Assembly (NCBI RefSeq): GCF_009760905.1
Contig: NZ_VIRW01000004.1
Location: 103,665 to 167,664, forward strand
Direction: 5' to 3'
DNA length: 64,000 nt
DNA from: Chitinibacter sp. GC72
Lineage (GTDB): Bacteria > Pseudomonadota > Gammaproteobacteria > Burkholderiales > Chitinibacteraceae
Each line of letters opens with the position of its first letter. The stretch's first letter is position 1. The notes under the pieces were generated by a model. It saw nothing but the letters and a program-made list of their open reading frames with translations. It had not been told where the DNA came from and searched no databases. This document shows positions 45,477-53,492 of the stretch, piece after piece. The position numbers and the translations under genes were made by a program.

Positions 45477-46103
45477 ATGAATTTAAAAAAATCAGTTTTG
45501 CTGGCCGCAGCAGCGTTGGCGCTGACTGCGTGTGGCAAGGTCAGTAGCGATGCCAAAAATAATCTGGCCGAAATTACCCAGGGCCTGAATCACGACTTGG
45601 CGGCGTCGCGCTGCGTGAGCGCGTATGCGGAATACCCGCTCACGCAGCTGGCAGATAGTCGTTCGAGCTGTATGCAGTGCGGTCAGCATCAGGAAATGGG
45701 GCTGATTGTGAAAAAACCGACCATTAGCCCATCGGGCGAGCAAGCGTATGAATTTGTCCTCACCAGCAAAGGGCAGGCGCTATATCAGGAAAACCCTGAG
45801 GGCGCCAAAGGCCTGTCAGGGCAGTTTTGCATGGCCAAAGAACTCAAGCTCAAAGACATTGTGGCGGCACAATCGTCAATGCGGCTGAACGAGCAAACGC
45901 TGATTGGCGTGCAATACACCGTCGAGCAAGTGGAGCCCTATCCGGAAGCGGCCGATCTGGTGGGGAAAGATCAGCTATTTATGGCCACGATGGATGGCGC
46001 GCAAAAGCCCAAAATTCTAACCACCACGGTGAAGCTGATATCCGGCAAATATCTGGAGCAAGATCCGAGCTTTCGCTACGGCGACTGGATTAACCTACCC
46101 TGA
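45477..46103 (+). CDS. Hypothetical lipoprotein, 208 residues
   Basis: A signal peptide with lipobox LTAC is followed by GKVSSDAKNNLAEITQGL. Mature Cys residues occur in SRCVSAYAEYP, SSCMQCGQ (CxxC) and QFCMAKEL. These may form disulfides in the periplasm. I recognise no domain. The ATG at 45477 (MNLKKSVLLAAAALALTAC) is fixed by the signal peptide; the ribosome site is weak (GGAC). Confidence 0.8.
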   Translation: MNLKKSVLLAAAALALTACGKVSSDAKNNLAEITQGLNHDLAASRCVSAYAEYPLTQLADSRSSCMQCGQHQEMGLIVKKPTISPSGEQAYEFVLTSKGQALYQENPEGAKGLSGQFCMAKELKLKDIVAAQSSMRLNEQTLIGVQYTVEQVEPYPEAADLVGKDQLFMATMDGAQKPKILTTTVKLISGKYLEQDPSFRYGDWINLP

Positions 46104-46178
46104 TCTGCTGCGCATGCGCGCTCGGAATGCCTCTTTAGGCCTGCGTTCACCCCGTAGCTCCCGCCTGTATGCCTGCCC

Positions 46179-46198
46179 AGTTTGCGCTGGCGCAAACT
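46179..46198. terminator. Hairpin between the lipoprotein gene and sstT
   Basis: AGTTTGCG pairs perfectly with CGCAAACT around CTGG, followed by ATTT. It is a possible weak terminator. Confidence 0.45.
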
Positions 46199-46314
46199 AT
46201 TTGGCCTGATTGGTGCAAGCCCTAATTCTTACAAACTCAGCGGCATGGTCTGATACGCCCATCAATGCGCGCCAGCCTGATTGGGCATGGCAAGCAGTCA
46301 ATGGAGGTGGGCAG

Positions 46315-47559
46315 ATGTTCAAGGTGATGATAGATAAGCTGCTGCAGGGCAATATTGTGCTGCAGATCGTATTCGGGATGCTGGCCGGGATTGCGCTGGC
46401 AGTGTTCTTTCCGGCGGCGGGGCAGCAAGCAGCGCTGCTGGGGTCGATTTTTGTTAGCGGGCTTAAGGCGGTTGCGCCGGTGCTGGTTTTCCTGCTGGTG
46501 ATGCACGCCATTGCGGGCAAAAAACAGGGCGCGCAAACGCAGATGCGGGGCGTGATTGTGCTGTATTTGCTCGGTACCTTGAGCGCAGCGCTGATCGGCG
46601 TGATGGCCAGCTTTATGTTTCCGTCAACGCTCACGCTGGTGGCGCCAGCCAGTGGCACCACGCCGCCGGGCGGGATTGGCGAAGTATTGCGCACGCTGCT
46701 GTTCCAGATTTTTGATAACCCGGTCAAGGCGCTCTCCAGCGGCAATTACATCGGCATTCTGGCTTGGGCCGTGGCGCTGGGTCTGGCTTTGCAGCGCGCC
46801 AGCGCCAGCACCAAACAGGTGCTGGATGATCTGGCGGGCGCGGTGAGTAAAGTGGTGCAAATGGTGATCCGCTTTGCGCCGTTTGGCGTGTTTGGTCTGG
46901 TGGCCGAAGCCGTGGCCACCACCGGGCTGTCATCGCTGCTGGGCTACTCGCACCTGCTGCTGGTGCTGGTGGGCGCGATGGTATTGATGGCGCTGGTGGT
47001 GAACCCACTGATCGTCTTTCTGGTGACGCGCCGCAACCCTTACCCGCTGGTGCTGATGTGTTTGCGCGAAAGCGCGCTGACCGCCTTTTTTACCCGCAGC
47101 TCGGCGGCCAATATTCCGGTGAATCTGGCCTTGTGCCAAAAGCTGGGGCTGGATGAAGACACATATTCGGTCTCGATCCCGCTGGGTGCCACCATCAATA
47201 TGGCCGGTGCGGCCATTACCATCACCGTGCTGACTCTGGCTGCGGTGCATACCCTGGGTATCCAGGTCGATCTGCCAACCGCCTTGCTGCTGAGCGTGAT
47301 TTCGGCCATCGGCGCGTGCGGCGCATCAGGCGTGGCCGGAGGCTCGCTGCTGCTGATCCCGCTGGCGTGCAGCCTGTTTGGCATGAATGCCGATCTGGCC
47401 ATGCAGGTGGTGGCCGTTGGCTTTATCATCGGCGTGGTGCAAGATTCAGCCGAAACTGCTCTCAATAGCTCCACCGACGTGGTATTCACCGCTGCCGCAT
47501 GCATGGCCGTCGAAAGCGCCAGCGAAGCACGCAGCGAATTGGCCAGCGAACGCGCCTAA
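46315..47559 (+). CDS. sstT: Sodium:serine/threonine symporter SstT
   Basis: The 414-residue membrane protein of the dicarboxylate/amino acid:cation symporter fold is the same length as E. coli SstT. Signatures are [46 protein letters not shown] (serine-rich hairpin region) and [44 protein letters not shown] closes the family motifs. It imports serine and threonine with sodium. The ATG at 46315 has GGAGG 7 bases upstream; the open frame from 46210 is not used. Confidence 0.94.
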   Translation: MFKVMIDKLLQGNIVLQIVFGMLAGIALAVFFPAAGQQAALLGSIFVSGLKAVAPVLVFLLVMHAIAGKKQGAQTQMRGVIVLYLLGTLSAALIGVMASFMFPSTLTLVAPASGTTPPGGIGEVLRTLLFQIFDNPVKALSSGNYIGILAWAVALGLALQRASASTKQVLDDLAGAVSKVVQMVIRFAPFGVFGLVAEAVATTGLSSLLGYSHLLLVLVGAMVLMALVVNPLIVFLVTRRNPYPLVLMCLRESALTAFFTRSSAANIPVNLALCQKLGLDEDTYSVSIPLGATINMAGAAITITVLTLAAVHTLGIQVDLPTALLLSVISAIGACGASGVAGGSLLLIPLACSLFGMNADLAMQVVAVGFIIGVVQDSAETALNSSTDVVFTAAACMAVESASEARSELASERA

Positions 47560-47767
47560 AACCCGCCGCCGTATCGGCAAGCCACAGCCTCGCGAATGCG
47601 GGGCTTTTTTGCGTGTGTTGCATCAGTCTGCCATCAGATGCGGCAATGTGTGTATGGGGTGTTGATTTCCCCCATCTTTCTTAATGGCATAACTCTCTAC
47701 ACCAGTTTTTCGCCGTAGTCATTGATCAACCCGATCGGCAGGTCTTGAGCGTATTACCGCAAAGCTA

Positions 47768-47830
47768 GGGGTATAGCCACCAATGTCAGCTTTATCAATA
47801 CTTCTGTGGCAACACCAAGGCAGGTATATG
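47768..47830 (+). repeat. Long dispersed repeat, copy A
   Basis: This roughly 60-bp unit runs GGGTATAGCCACCAATGTC ... CTTCTGTGGCAACACC ... AGGTATATGG. It aligns with copies at 48821, 49693 and 50018. The 456-bp spacer 47560-48016 contains it, a weak GC hairpin after sstT (about 47587-47612) and no gene. Confidence 0.6.
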
Positions 47831-48016
47831 GCTAAATGCCAGTGCAGAAGCCGAGCTTTGATTCTGGGCGGCCGCTGGTGCTGCTGTTGTAAACATGTCA
47901 AGCCTGCGCAGAAATCCCAACGTCAAACTTGCCGCCTGGGTAATTGGCTGCCAATGTGGGATGCAATATGCCATATGCATATTGATTCGTGATTCAATCT
48001 TAATCAGGAGCCATTG

Positions 48017-48748
48017 ATGCCATTTCCCGCCAATAAAACCTACGGCATTTTGCAACTGCAAGTCACCGATGTGGAAGGCACGCACACTTCGTCCTACTCG
48101 GGGCTATCGCACTTCAACCTGCTCGGCAGCGACGGCCAGAAAAATTATCAGATCAACATCGACTCGCAAAGCAGCAGCAATCCGAATGTGGTGTTGTCCA
48201 ACGCCAGCATCGCCAGCAGTGATATGCAAAACATTCTGACCGCCGCAGGCGGCAGCAACCCCGGTTTTCAGGCCCTGAGCAGCCAGCCAGGCACCGGCGC
48301 GCTTGATCTGCTGCGCCAAAGCCTGTTTGCCCCCATCGTGACCGCCTGGCAAAGCAGCACAGCCAGCTCGGCCGACCAGATCGGCAGCCAGCTATCGGCC
48401 GCACTCAGCGTAGGCGCCTCACTCGTGGTGTTTGGCACTTACTACGATGACAACGACAACAGCAATGAATCACGCTATGGCCGCGAACGCGCGCAAACCA
48501 ACAGCCAATTGCCCCCGCGCGGCATGGACGACGTGCATCTGAATCAAGGCACGCCAGATAGCCAGGAGCAATGCCGCGACAACGGCATCTATCAGGACGG
48601 TGCGCTGTTTATTCTGAACAGCGACGGCAGCGCCAACGCTTTCTTCTTTATGTTTGACGGCCAATGTCTGCAAACCGATAGCAACGGCAATTGCGTCAAC
48701 GGCGTGTGCAGCACGCAGCAAAGCGAAACCGCAGCCACACCAGCCTAA
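48017..48748 (+). CDS. DUF2278 (YukJ-like) family protein
   Basis: The 243-residue product shows the DUF2278 pattern: YGILQLQVTDVEG, NYQINIDSQSSSNPNVVL, GTGALDLLRQSLF, MDDVHLNQGTPDSQEQCRDNGIYQDGALFIL and FFFMFDGQCLQTD. The HLNQG...DNGxxQDG core is the most diagnostic part. The C-terminal region has extra Cys (QCLQTDSNGNCVNGVCST). AGGAG lies 6 bases before the ATG. No function is established, and no secretion signal is visible. Confidence 0.82.
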   Translation: MPFPANKTYGILQLQVTDVEGTHTSSYSGLSHFNLLGSDGQKNYQINIDSQSSSNPNVVLSNASIASSDMQNILTAAGGSNPGFQALSSQPGTGALDLLRQSLFAPIVTAWQSSTASSADQIGSQLSAALSVGASLVVFGTYYDDNDNSNESRYGRERAQTNSQLPPRGMDDVHLNQGTPDSQEQCRDNGIYQDGALFILNSDGSANAFFFMFDGQCLQTDSNGNCVNGVCSTQQSETAATPA

Positions 48749-48755
48749 GCCCAGC

Positions 48756-48781
48756 CAGGGGTTGGCCTAGCCCAACCCCTG
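48756..48781. terminator. CAGGGGTTGG / CCAACCCCTG hairpin after the DUF2278 gene
   Basis: A perfect 10-bp stem with loop CCTAGC lies 7 bases after the stop. It is the same core hairpin as at 14085 and 49817. The 449-bp spacer 48749-49197 otherwise holds a repeat copy at 48821 and no gene I can support. Confidence 0.6.
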
Positions 48782-48820
48782 TGCAGCACACCCACAGCTC
48801 ATCCTGCCAAACGTCTGTAT

Positions 48821-48880
48821 GGGTATATCCGGCAAAGTCAATCTATACCTAATCTTCATGGCAATACCATCAAGGGTATC
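48821..48880 (+). repeat. Long dispersed repeat, copy B
   Basis: The unit starts GGGTATATCCGGCAAAGTC, has AATCTTCATGGCAATACC in the middle and ends GGGTATC. This is the cleanest copy for deriving a consensus. Confidence 0.65.
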
Positions 48881-49197
48881 AGGCTTGATCCCTGAGCGGG
48901 GTTTGAATTCTCAGGCGCATACATACGCCGCGCAACGGCAATACGCCATATCATCAGCCCGCCCAATCCGCCGGATAAACACCCTGCGCCAGCAGACGGT
49001 GAAAAATCAAATACGGCCAACGTAGCCAGCTTTAGCAGCTGCGACAGCCAGGCCACGACCCGCCTCCAGCAGTGCCAGCTGCAATCTGCTTCACAGAGCA
49101 CCGCGCCGATTACAAAAACTTACCGTCGCCACTCTGCTCGCCCACCATACTGAGCGACAACACTCAGGCCGAGCCTGATCAAAGATAAGGGGGCAAG

Positions 49198-49659
49198 ATG
49201 GAAGGTATTGGCGGTGTACTACTAGGCACCTTGATTTACGGCACGGCCAAAGTGCTGGGCTATCGCTGGTGGTGTGGCGTGGGGCTGACGTGGCTGCGGC
49301 CCGAGCTCAGCGCCGACGCCATACGCCAGCGCAGCCTTCAACTCGGCATTATCCGGCTGCTGATCGGCTTTGGCGTTGGCATCCCGATGGCGGCCTTGCA
49401 TGCCATGGTGCTCGAGCTCACCGGCGTGCAGGCGCTAGCCTATTTGCTGGTGTATGTGCCGATCCGCTGGTTTGAATGGGGCCTGATTGTGCCAATGATG
49501 CCCGCCGGCAAACTCAGCTGGAGCCAGCTCTGGCGCGGCCAGCATCGCACCGAGCGGCTATGGCGGCTCTACGGCATTGCCGTATCGTGCGCGCTGGATG
49601 TGGTGTTTCTGCTGGGTGTACTCAATGGCATACGGGGCATGGGGCGGATATTTTGCTAA
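49198..49659 (+). CDS. Hypothetical inner-membrane protein, 153 residues
   Basis: Four hydrophobic segments are visible at about residues 3-22, 48-70, 75-97 and 128-147. The loops are Arg/Trp-rich (RWWCGVGLTWLRPEL, LWRGQHRTERLWRL). AAGGGGGCAAG precedes the ATG. I recognise no family; flanking spacers are full of repeats. Confidence 0.7.
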   Translation: MEGIGGVLLGTLIYGTAKVLGYRWWCGVGLTWLRPELSADAIRQRSLQLGIIRLLIGFGVGIPMAALHAMVLELTGVQALAYLLVYVPIRWFEWGLIVPMMPAGKLSWSQLWRGQHRTERLWRLYGIAVSCALDVVFLLGVLNGIRGMGRIFC

Positions 49660-49692
49660 GGCTTGGGTGCGGGCGGAGGCGGAATAATCCAT

Positions 49693-49753
49693 AGGTATGC
49701 CTTCGCAAGCTTTACTAGCAATAGGCTTTGGCAATATACCAACCTAGGTATAT
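49693..49753 (+). repeat. Long dispersed repeat, copy C
   Basis: The unit runs AGGTATGCCTTCGCAAGC ... GGCTTTGGCAATATACC ... TAGGTATATA. It has the same spacing of end motifs as copies A, B and D. Confidence 0.55.
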
Positions 49754-49816
49754 ATGACACTGTGTAGCTAGCCTGCTGCGCAGGTGGTAAACCGGCGGTT
49801 TCGCCCGCCGGACGAG

Positions 49817-49844
49817 TTAGGGGTTGGTCTTGCCCAACCCCTAA
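49817..49844. other. TTAGGGGTTGG / CCAACCCCTAA hairpin
   Basis: A perfect 11-bp stem with loop TCTTGC lies in a gene-free spacer. It shares its core with the hairpins at 14085 and 48756. Confidence 0.6.
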
Positions 49845-50017
49845 CAACCCCTGCGCGCCCGATCGACGCGAAACCCCGCTTGAAAAAGCCACGGCGAGGC
49901 GCCGCTTCAACTCGCCACGCGCTAACGTCGCGTGGCTCAAACAAATCGCGGCTTAAAACCTCGCCATGACTTTTTAAAGCGGCGCGTCTCCACGGGCAAT
50001 CCGTGCTAACTACGGCA

Positions 50018-50080
50018 GGGGTATATCTACTAAAGCCAATCAAATAATAATCTTCAAAACAACACCGTGGCGGGTATATG
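50018..50080 (+). repeat. Long dispersed repeat, copy D
   Basis: The unit starts GGGTATATCTACTAAAGCC, has AATCTTCAAAACAACACC and ends GGGTATATG. Its 5' part closely matches the copy beside the MFS start (8868-8916, minus strand). The 925-bp spacer 49660-50584 holds copies C and D, the hairpin at 49817, the element at 50278 and no convincing gene; the 209-codon minus frame at 49768-50397 is rejected. Confidence 0.6.
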
Positions 50081-50277
50081 CCGCAATCGTTGAACTGCAC
50101 GGTTTCCCCTGTCATCAAGCCGAGCGAGGCATGCCGTAGCTTGGCAACTTGTTGCCTTAGCGCAGGCTGTGCCCTTGGGGTAAACAAGCGGCAAGGGAAT
50201 TCGGCGGGCTCTGTTTTGTTAAAGCCCGCCGCCTTGCCGATTGTCCGCAGCGAGGGCATTTTGCGCAGCAAAACTTG

Positions 50278-50330
50278 ATGAGGGGTCGCCTTTGGGGTGA
50301 AGGGGTATTTGGCGAAGCAAATACCCCTTC
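50278..50330 (+). repeat. Hairpin element with GCGAAG loop, copy 2
   Basis: After GGGGTCGCCTTT, the arms GAAGGGGTATTTG (50299-50311) and CAAATACCCCTTC (50318-50330) pair perfectly over 13 bp around GCGAAG. It matches the copy at 10892-10970 in architecture but not in stem sequence. Confidence 0.75.
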
Positions 50331-50584
50331 CCGTCTGCGCGGCGGCACGCGCACCCAAACCCCGCGGCGCACAGCCGCCCATCCCGCTCAAACACAAACC
50401 TACCGCACGCCATACCGTGGCCTACCGCCAGATCCGCATTTGATCAACAAAGCTAACATTTTTCCAACAATTAGCTGACGTTGATTTTTCAATTAGATAA
50501 GATGTTGCAAACCGATGAACGGCATACATCAGATCAAAGCGATGTTGCCACATGCACATGATTTTTCACAAAATAGGTTAATTC

Positions 50585-51289
50585 ATGAAAATCAATGAAT
50601 ATTTAGAAACGCTTAGAAGTGGAGCAAACTCAATTTTTGAGGAAACGCTGGAAGATGCAAGGCTTGGAAAATGCCATCATTACATTGCTTGCATTCATGA
50701 GTTCTCACAATTAATTAAAGATGAATCTGAAAGAAAAATAATATCAAATGTTTGCAATCAATTAGAATCAGCTATTTTATGCGCGACTTTTGGAATGTAT
50801 CGTCAAGCTTTATCTTCGTTAAGGCTAGCTTTCGAAATGGGTTTAGGATGCATATACTTCTCGATCTATAAAATGGAACTAAATGAATGGCTAAACGGAA
50901 AATGCGACATTAAGTGGTCAGCAATAGCTGACGAGGATAATGGAATCCTATCTAAAAGGTTTGCAAAAGCATTTGCGCCCGAATTAACAGAATCGATATC
51001 TGAAATAAGAGAAAATACAAAAAGGAACTATCGATTATTATCTGAATTTGTTCATGGGAATAGTGAAACATGGAGTATACATGGAGCGCAGCTCAAGTAT
51101 AACAATATCTTGCTAGATCAATTTATAAAAGCACATGGCGATGTGTTCGAAAATATAATTTCACTAATGTGTTGCAGATACTATCACGGATTTTCGCAAC
51201 ACGAACGAGATTCACTTGATTTTATTCGAGAAGAACTAGGGTATAACATCGGAATTTCTAAACTACTGGATAAGAAAAATGAACAATGA
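50585..51289 (+). CDS. Helical protein with HEPN-like R-x6-H motif; partner of the downstream ATPase
   Basis: The 234-residue protein is predicted almost all helical and has no signal or membrane segment. Residues 150-158 (RLLSEFVHG) give Arg150-x6-His157, the spacing of the catalytic pair in HEPN ribonucleases. The preceding YRQALSSLRLAFEMGLG and following IISLMCC segments fit a helical bundle. I do not recognise an exact family. Its last 11 bases overlap the next gene. Both genes are AT-rich, unlike the surroundings, which suggests recent transfer. Weak promoter-like boxes (CTGACG, 17 bp, TAAGAT, 50475-50503) lie upstream. The HEPN assignment is inference. Confidence 0.7.
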   Translation: MKINEYLETLRSGANSIFEETLEDARLGKCHHYIACIHEFSQLIKDESERKIISNVCNQLESAILCATFGMYRQALSSLRLAFEMGLGCIYFSIYKMELNEWLNGKCDIKWSAIADEDNGILSKRFAKAFAPELTESISEIRENTKRNYRLLSEFVHGNSETWSIHGAQLKYNNILLDQFIKAHGDVFENIISLMCCRYYHGFSQHERDSLDFIREELGYNIGISKLLDKKNEQ

Positions 51290-52901
51290 AAATCGTTTTT
51301 ATTTAAGGACTGAAAGCATTAAACCAGAAGAAATTCTGCAACTTTCGGTCATGAATAGCACTGACGAACAAATTGTAAAATCGTTAAAATTAGCTGACCC
51401 GTGTTTATTAGAGGGGTCGCGAGGAACTGGCAAATCATTTCTAATGAAGATTGCTGAACTTCAAATTGAAGTTGAAAACAAAGAGTATCTACCTGTTTTT
51501 GTTTCTTTCAACATAAGCTCACTAATTACAACCAATGACCCATTGCAATTTTATCATTGGATGCTCGCAAAGACACTAAAAGCACTTACTAATAAATTAA
51601 GAAAAAATGGATTAGTCGTTTCAACATATACAGCAAATTTACTAAGCAACGATGAAAGTAGTAACAATGATGGAGTAGAGAAAAACCTACGGAAGATTGT
51701 GACTCAATTTGAAGAGTCATATAAAGATCAAGGAAATATAAATTTAGCAGCACTTCCAGATATTGAAGATGTAAAAGATGCAATAGAACACATTTGCAAA
51801 GAAAACAAATTGCAAAGGATATACTTTTTCTTCGACGAAGCGGCCCATGTATTTAGGCCTGAACAGCAACGTCAGTTTTTTAGTCTATTCAAAGATCTTC
51901 GATCGCCATATATTACATGCAATGCTGCAATTTATCCGGGCGTCACTTATTTCGGGGATTCCTTTGAGCCAACCCATGATTGCATTTACAGAAAGATAGA
52001 CAGAAACATTAAAGACTCAAATTACCTGTCATATTTTAAAGAAATTGTCGACAAACAAGCAGATCCCCAACTTAAAAATGCCATAGATTCAAATCTTGAA
52101 ATATTTAACACCCTTGCATTTTCTTGTGGAGGCAACCCAAGAATTTTGCTAAAGACGATTCAAGAAATGGAAAGGTTCAACACTTCTTCGATAAATAAGC
52201 TAATTAAGGATTTCTACCGAGGTCAAATCTGGTCTGAACATACAGAGCTCGGTGATAAATATAAAGGCCACAAAAAGCTAATCGATTGGGGAAGGGATTT
52301 CCTTGAGAAGCAGGTCATACCTGCAATTGAGCGCCTAAACTCAAACCGTAAAGAAAAAGAGCAGAATGAATCAAGCATCTACTTCTGGATTCATAAAGAC
52401 GCACCTGAATCGGTTAAAGAATCTTTAAGGCTACTAACATATACTGGAATTGTGAAGAAAGTAGACTCAAGTATTAGAGCCACCAGATCAGAATTGGGTG
52501 TAAGATATGAGGTGAAATATGGATGCATTATTGCACTTGAAAGTAATCCACATACTGAATCAATCGATTTCTATAAGTCATTGTCGCTAAAGAAATTCCC
52601 AGAGTTTGGAAGAACACATGCAGCCTATGATGATATCAAGGATATTAGCACCAAAGTAATTAATGAAATCAGCTATAAAGAATCTTTAAATTCTATGCTG
52701 AGTAAATCGATTGATGTATTAGAAATGCTTACTGACTGGCAAAAGAGTTCTCTAAAAAAAGCAGGAATTCTCACAATCGAGGACCTTCATTCAAATACTG
52801 AAGAATCTTTAATTCAAAAAATATATAACGTAGGCACAGTAAGAGCTCGATTAATGAAAAATGCTGCTACGGCAGAATTACTCGAATACTTATCAGGCTA
52901 G
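51279..52901 (+). CDS. P-loop ATPase (ORC/STAND-like) with C-terminal helix-hairpin-helix
   Basis: The 540-residue protein has Walker A EGSRGTGKS (residues 45-53) and Walker B IYFFFDEAAH (181-190). A sensor-like polar segment is YITCNAAIYPG (211-221). The middle region (LAFSCGGNPRILLKTIQEM) resembles the lid/winged-helix part of ORC/Cdc6-type or STAND ATPases. The last 60 residues (LKKAGILTIEDLHSNTEESLIQKIYNVGTVRARLM) read as paired helix-hairpin-helix, a DNA-binding fold. It starts inside the previous gene, so the two are co-translated. A defence or regulatory role is inferred from this pairing and the island setting. Confidence 0.8.
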   Translation: MNNENRFYLRTESIKPEEILQLSVMNSTDEQIVKSLKLADPCLLEGSRGTGKSFLMKIAELQIEVENKEYLPVFVSFNISSLITTNDPLQFYHWMLAKTLKALTNKLRKNGLVVSTYTANLLSNDESSNNDGVEKNLRKIVTQFEESYKDQGNINLAALPDIEDVKDAIEHICKENKLQRIYFFFDEAAHVFRPEQQRQFFSLFKDLRSPYITCNAAIYPGVTYFGDSFEPTHDCIYRKIDRNIKDSNYLSYFKEIVDKQADPQLKNAIDSNLEIFNTLAFSCGGNPRILLKTIQEMERFNTSSINKLIKDFYRGQIWSEHTELGDKYKGHKKLIDWGRDFLEKQVIPAIERLNSNRKEKEQNESSIYFWIHKDAPESVKESLRLLTYTGIVKKVDSSIRATRSELGVRYEVKYGCIIALESNPHTESIDFYKSLSLKKFPEFGRTHAAYDDIKDISTKVINEISYKESLNSMLSKSIDVLEMLTDWQKSSLKKAGILTIEDLHSNTEESLIQKIYNVGTVRARLMKNAATAELLEYLSG

Positions 52902-52920
52902 TTCAACACGTTTGATGTAA

Positions 52921-52946
52921 AAAGCCTCGCACATGCGAGGCTTTCT
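52921..52946. terminator. Terminator after the ATPase gene
   Basis: AAAGCCTCGCA pairs perfectly with TGCGAGGCTTT around CA, followed by CTT. A-rich and T-rich sides suggest bidirectional use. It is also where a read-through from the metH side would end. GGGTATTGC (52951-52959) after it matches the dispersed repeat. Confidence 0.85.
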
Positions 52947-52983
52947 TATGGGTATTGCTTGCTAGCAATTCACCAGCAAGAGC

Positions 52984-53240
52984 TTAAGCCACATACCCCA
53001 CTACATCACCAAATCCCGCTCAGCTTGCGCCAAACTCACCCCACGCCGCTTCGCATAATCCTCCACTTGATCCAGCGTCACTTTCCCCACGCCAAAATAG
53101 CGTGATTCTGGGTGGCTGAAATAGAAGCCGGATACGGCGGCGGTTAGCAGCATCGCGTAGCCGCAGGTCAGGCATGCCGATGTTCGGTGCGTTCAGCACT
53201 TGGAATAGATCGCCTTTCGGCGTTTGGATTGGGCAAACCA
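52984..53240 (-). pseudogene. Detached 3' end of metH (frameshifted remnant)
   Basis: About 255 bp match the last 85 codons of the intact metH (54016-54270) at a glance above 80% identity. Matches include the TPK[14 protein letters not shown] and [11 protein letters not shown] regions. A 2-base deletion after NAPNIGM shifts the frame and another slip lies near the end, so it is not functional. It still ends in codons for GYVA and a stop (TAA), but all four codons and the stop differ from those of metH (GGA TAC GTT GCA TGA). It was left behind when new DNA replaced the metH end, or came with a cassette. Confidence 0.85.
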
Positions 53241-53250
53241 GCGTCAAACC

Positions 53251-53289
53251 AAACCCATTTTGGGTTTGATCATGCCCAATCTGGGCATG
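53251..53289. other. Pair of small CCCA/TGGG hairpins beyond the metH remnant
   Basis: AAACCCA / TGGGTTT (53251-53267) and CATGCCCA / TGGGCATG (53271-53289) each enclose a 3-base loop. They lie at the edge of the duplicated segment and could mark the recombination border or act as a terminator. Confidence 0.45.
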
Positions 53290-53333
53290 CTGTGACTGGA
53301 TGATGGATAGGGTGCTTGACGGTTAAATCGAGC

Positions 53334-53492
53334 TTAGCCGTTGGTTTTGCTGGCAGGTTTGGGCTTGCCGACGACCAGTTTGGTGCCGGTTTGCTCGGCC
53401 AGCTTGCGGGCGGCTTCGGAAGCGCGTTTCATCGCTTCACGCGCGCCTAGCAAGTCGGGATAGCGGCGGTGTAAATCCGATTCGGGTTTCAT
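53334..53492 (-). CDS. Small partner protein of the zeta-like kinase, 52 residues
   Basis: The product ([20 protein letters not shown] ... LVVGKPKPASKTNG) has one predicted amphipathic helix (GAREAMKRASEAARKLAEQTGTKLVV) and a basic tail. Its ATG shares a base with the TGA of the zeta-like gene (TGATG), and AAGGAGAAAACTG gives a good ribosome site. Short proteins with the same helix plus TGT-x-LVV ending are commonly encoded beside zeta-toxin-like genes. A role as cognate antitoxin or partner is inference. Confidence 0.7.
   Translation of the reverse strand: MKPESDLHRRYPDLLGAREAMKRASEAARKLAEQTGTKLVVGKPKPASKTNG

Noticed and set aside
48001-48016. Possible operator TTGATTCGTGATTCAA upstream of the DUF2278 gene
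   Set aside because: The sequence (at about 47982-47997) has only TTGA/TCAA outer symmetry and does not fit the FNR spacing, so no site was called.
49768-50397. 209-codon minus-strand open frame in the spacer before the island
   Set aside because: It runs through two dispersed repeats, a hairpin and the GCGAAG element; the translation is Arg/Pro/Cys-rich without any domain, and there is no ribosome site.
53020-53247. 75-codon minus-strand open frame
   Set aside because: It starts in the metH frame and then continues out of frame after a 2-base deletion, so it is part of the metH remnant and not a separate gene.
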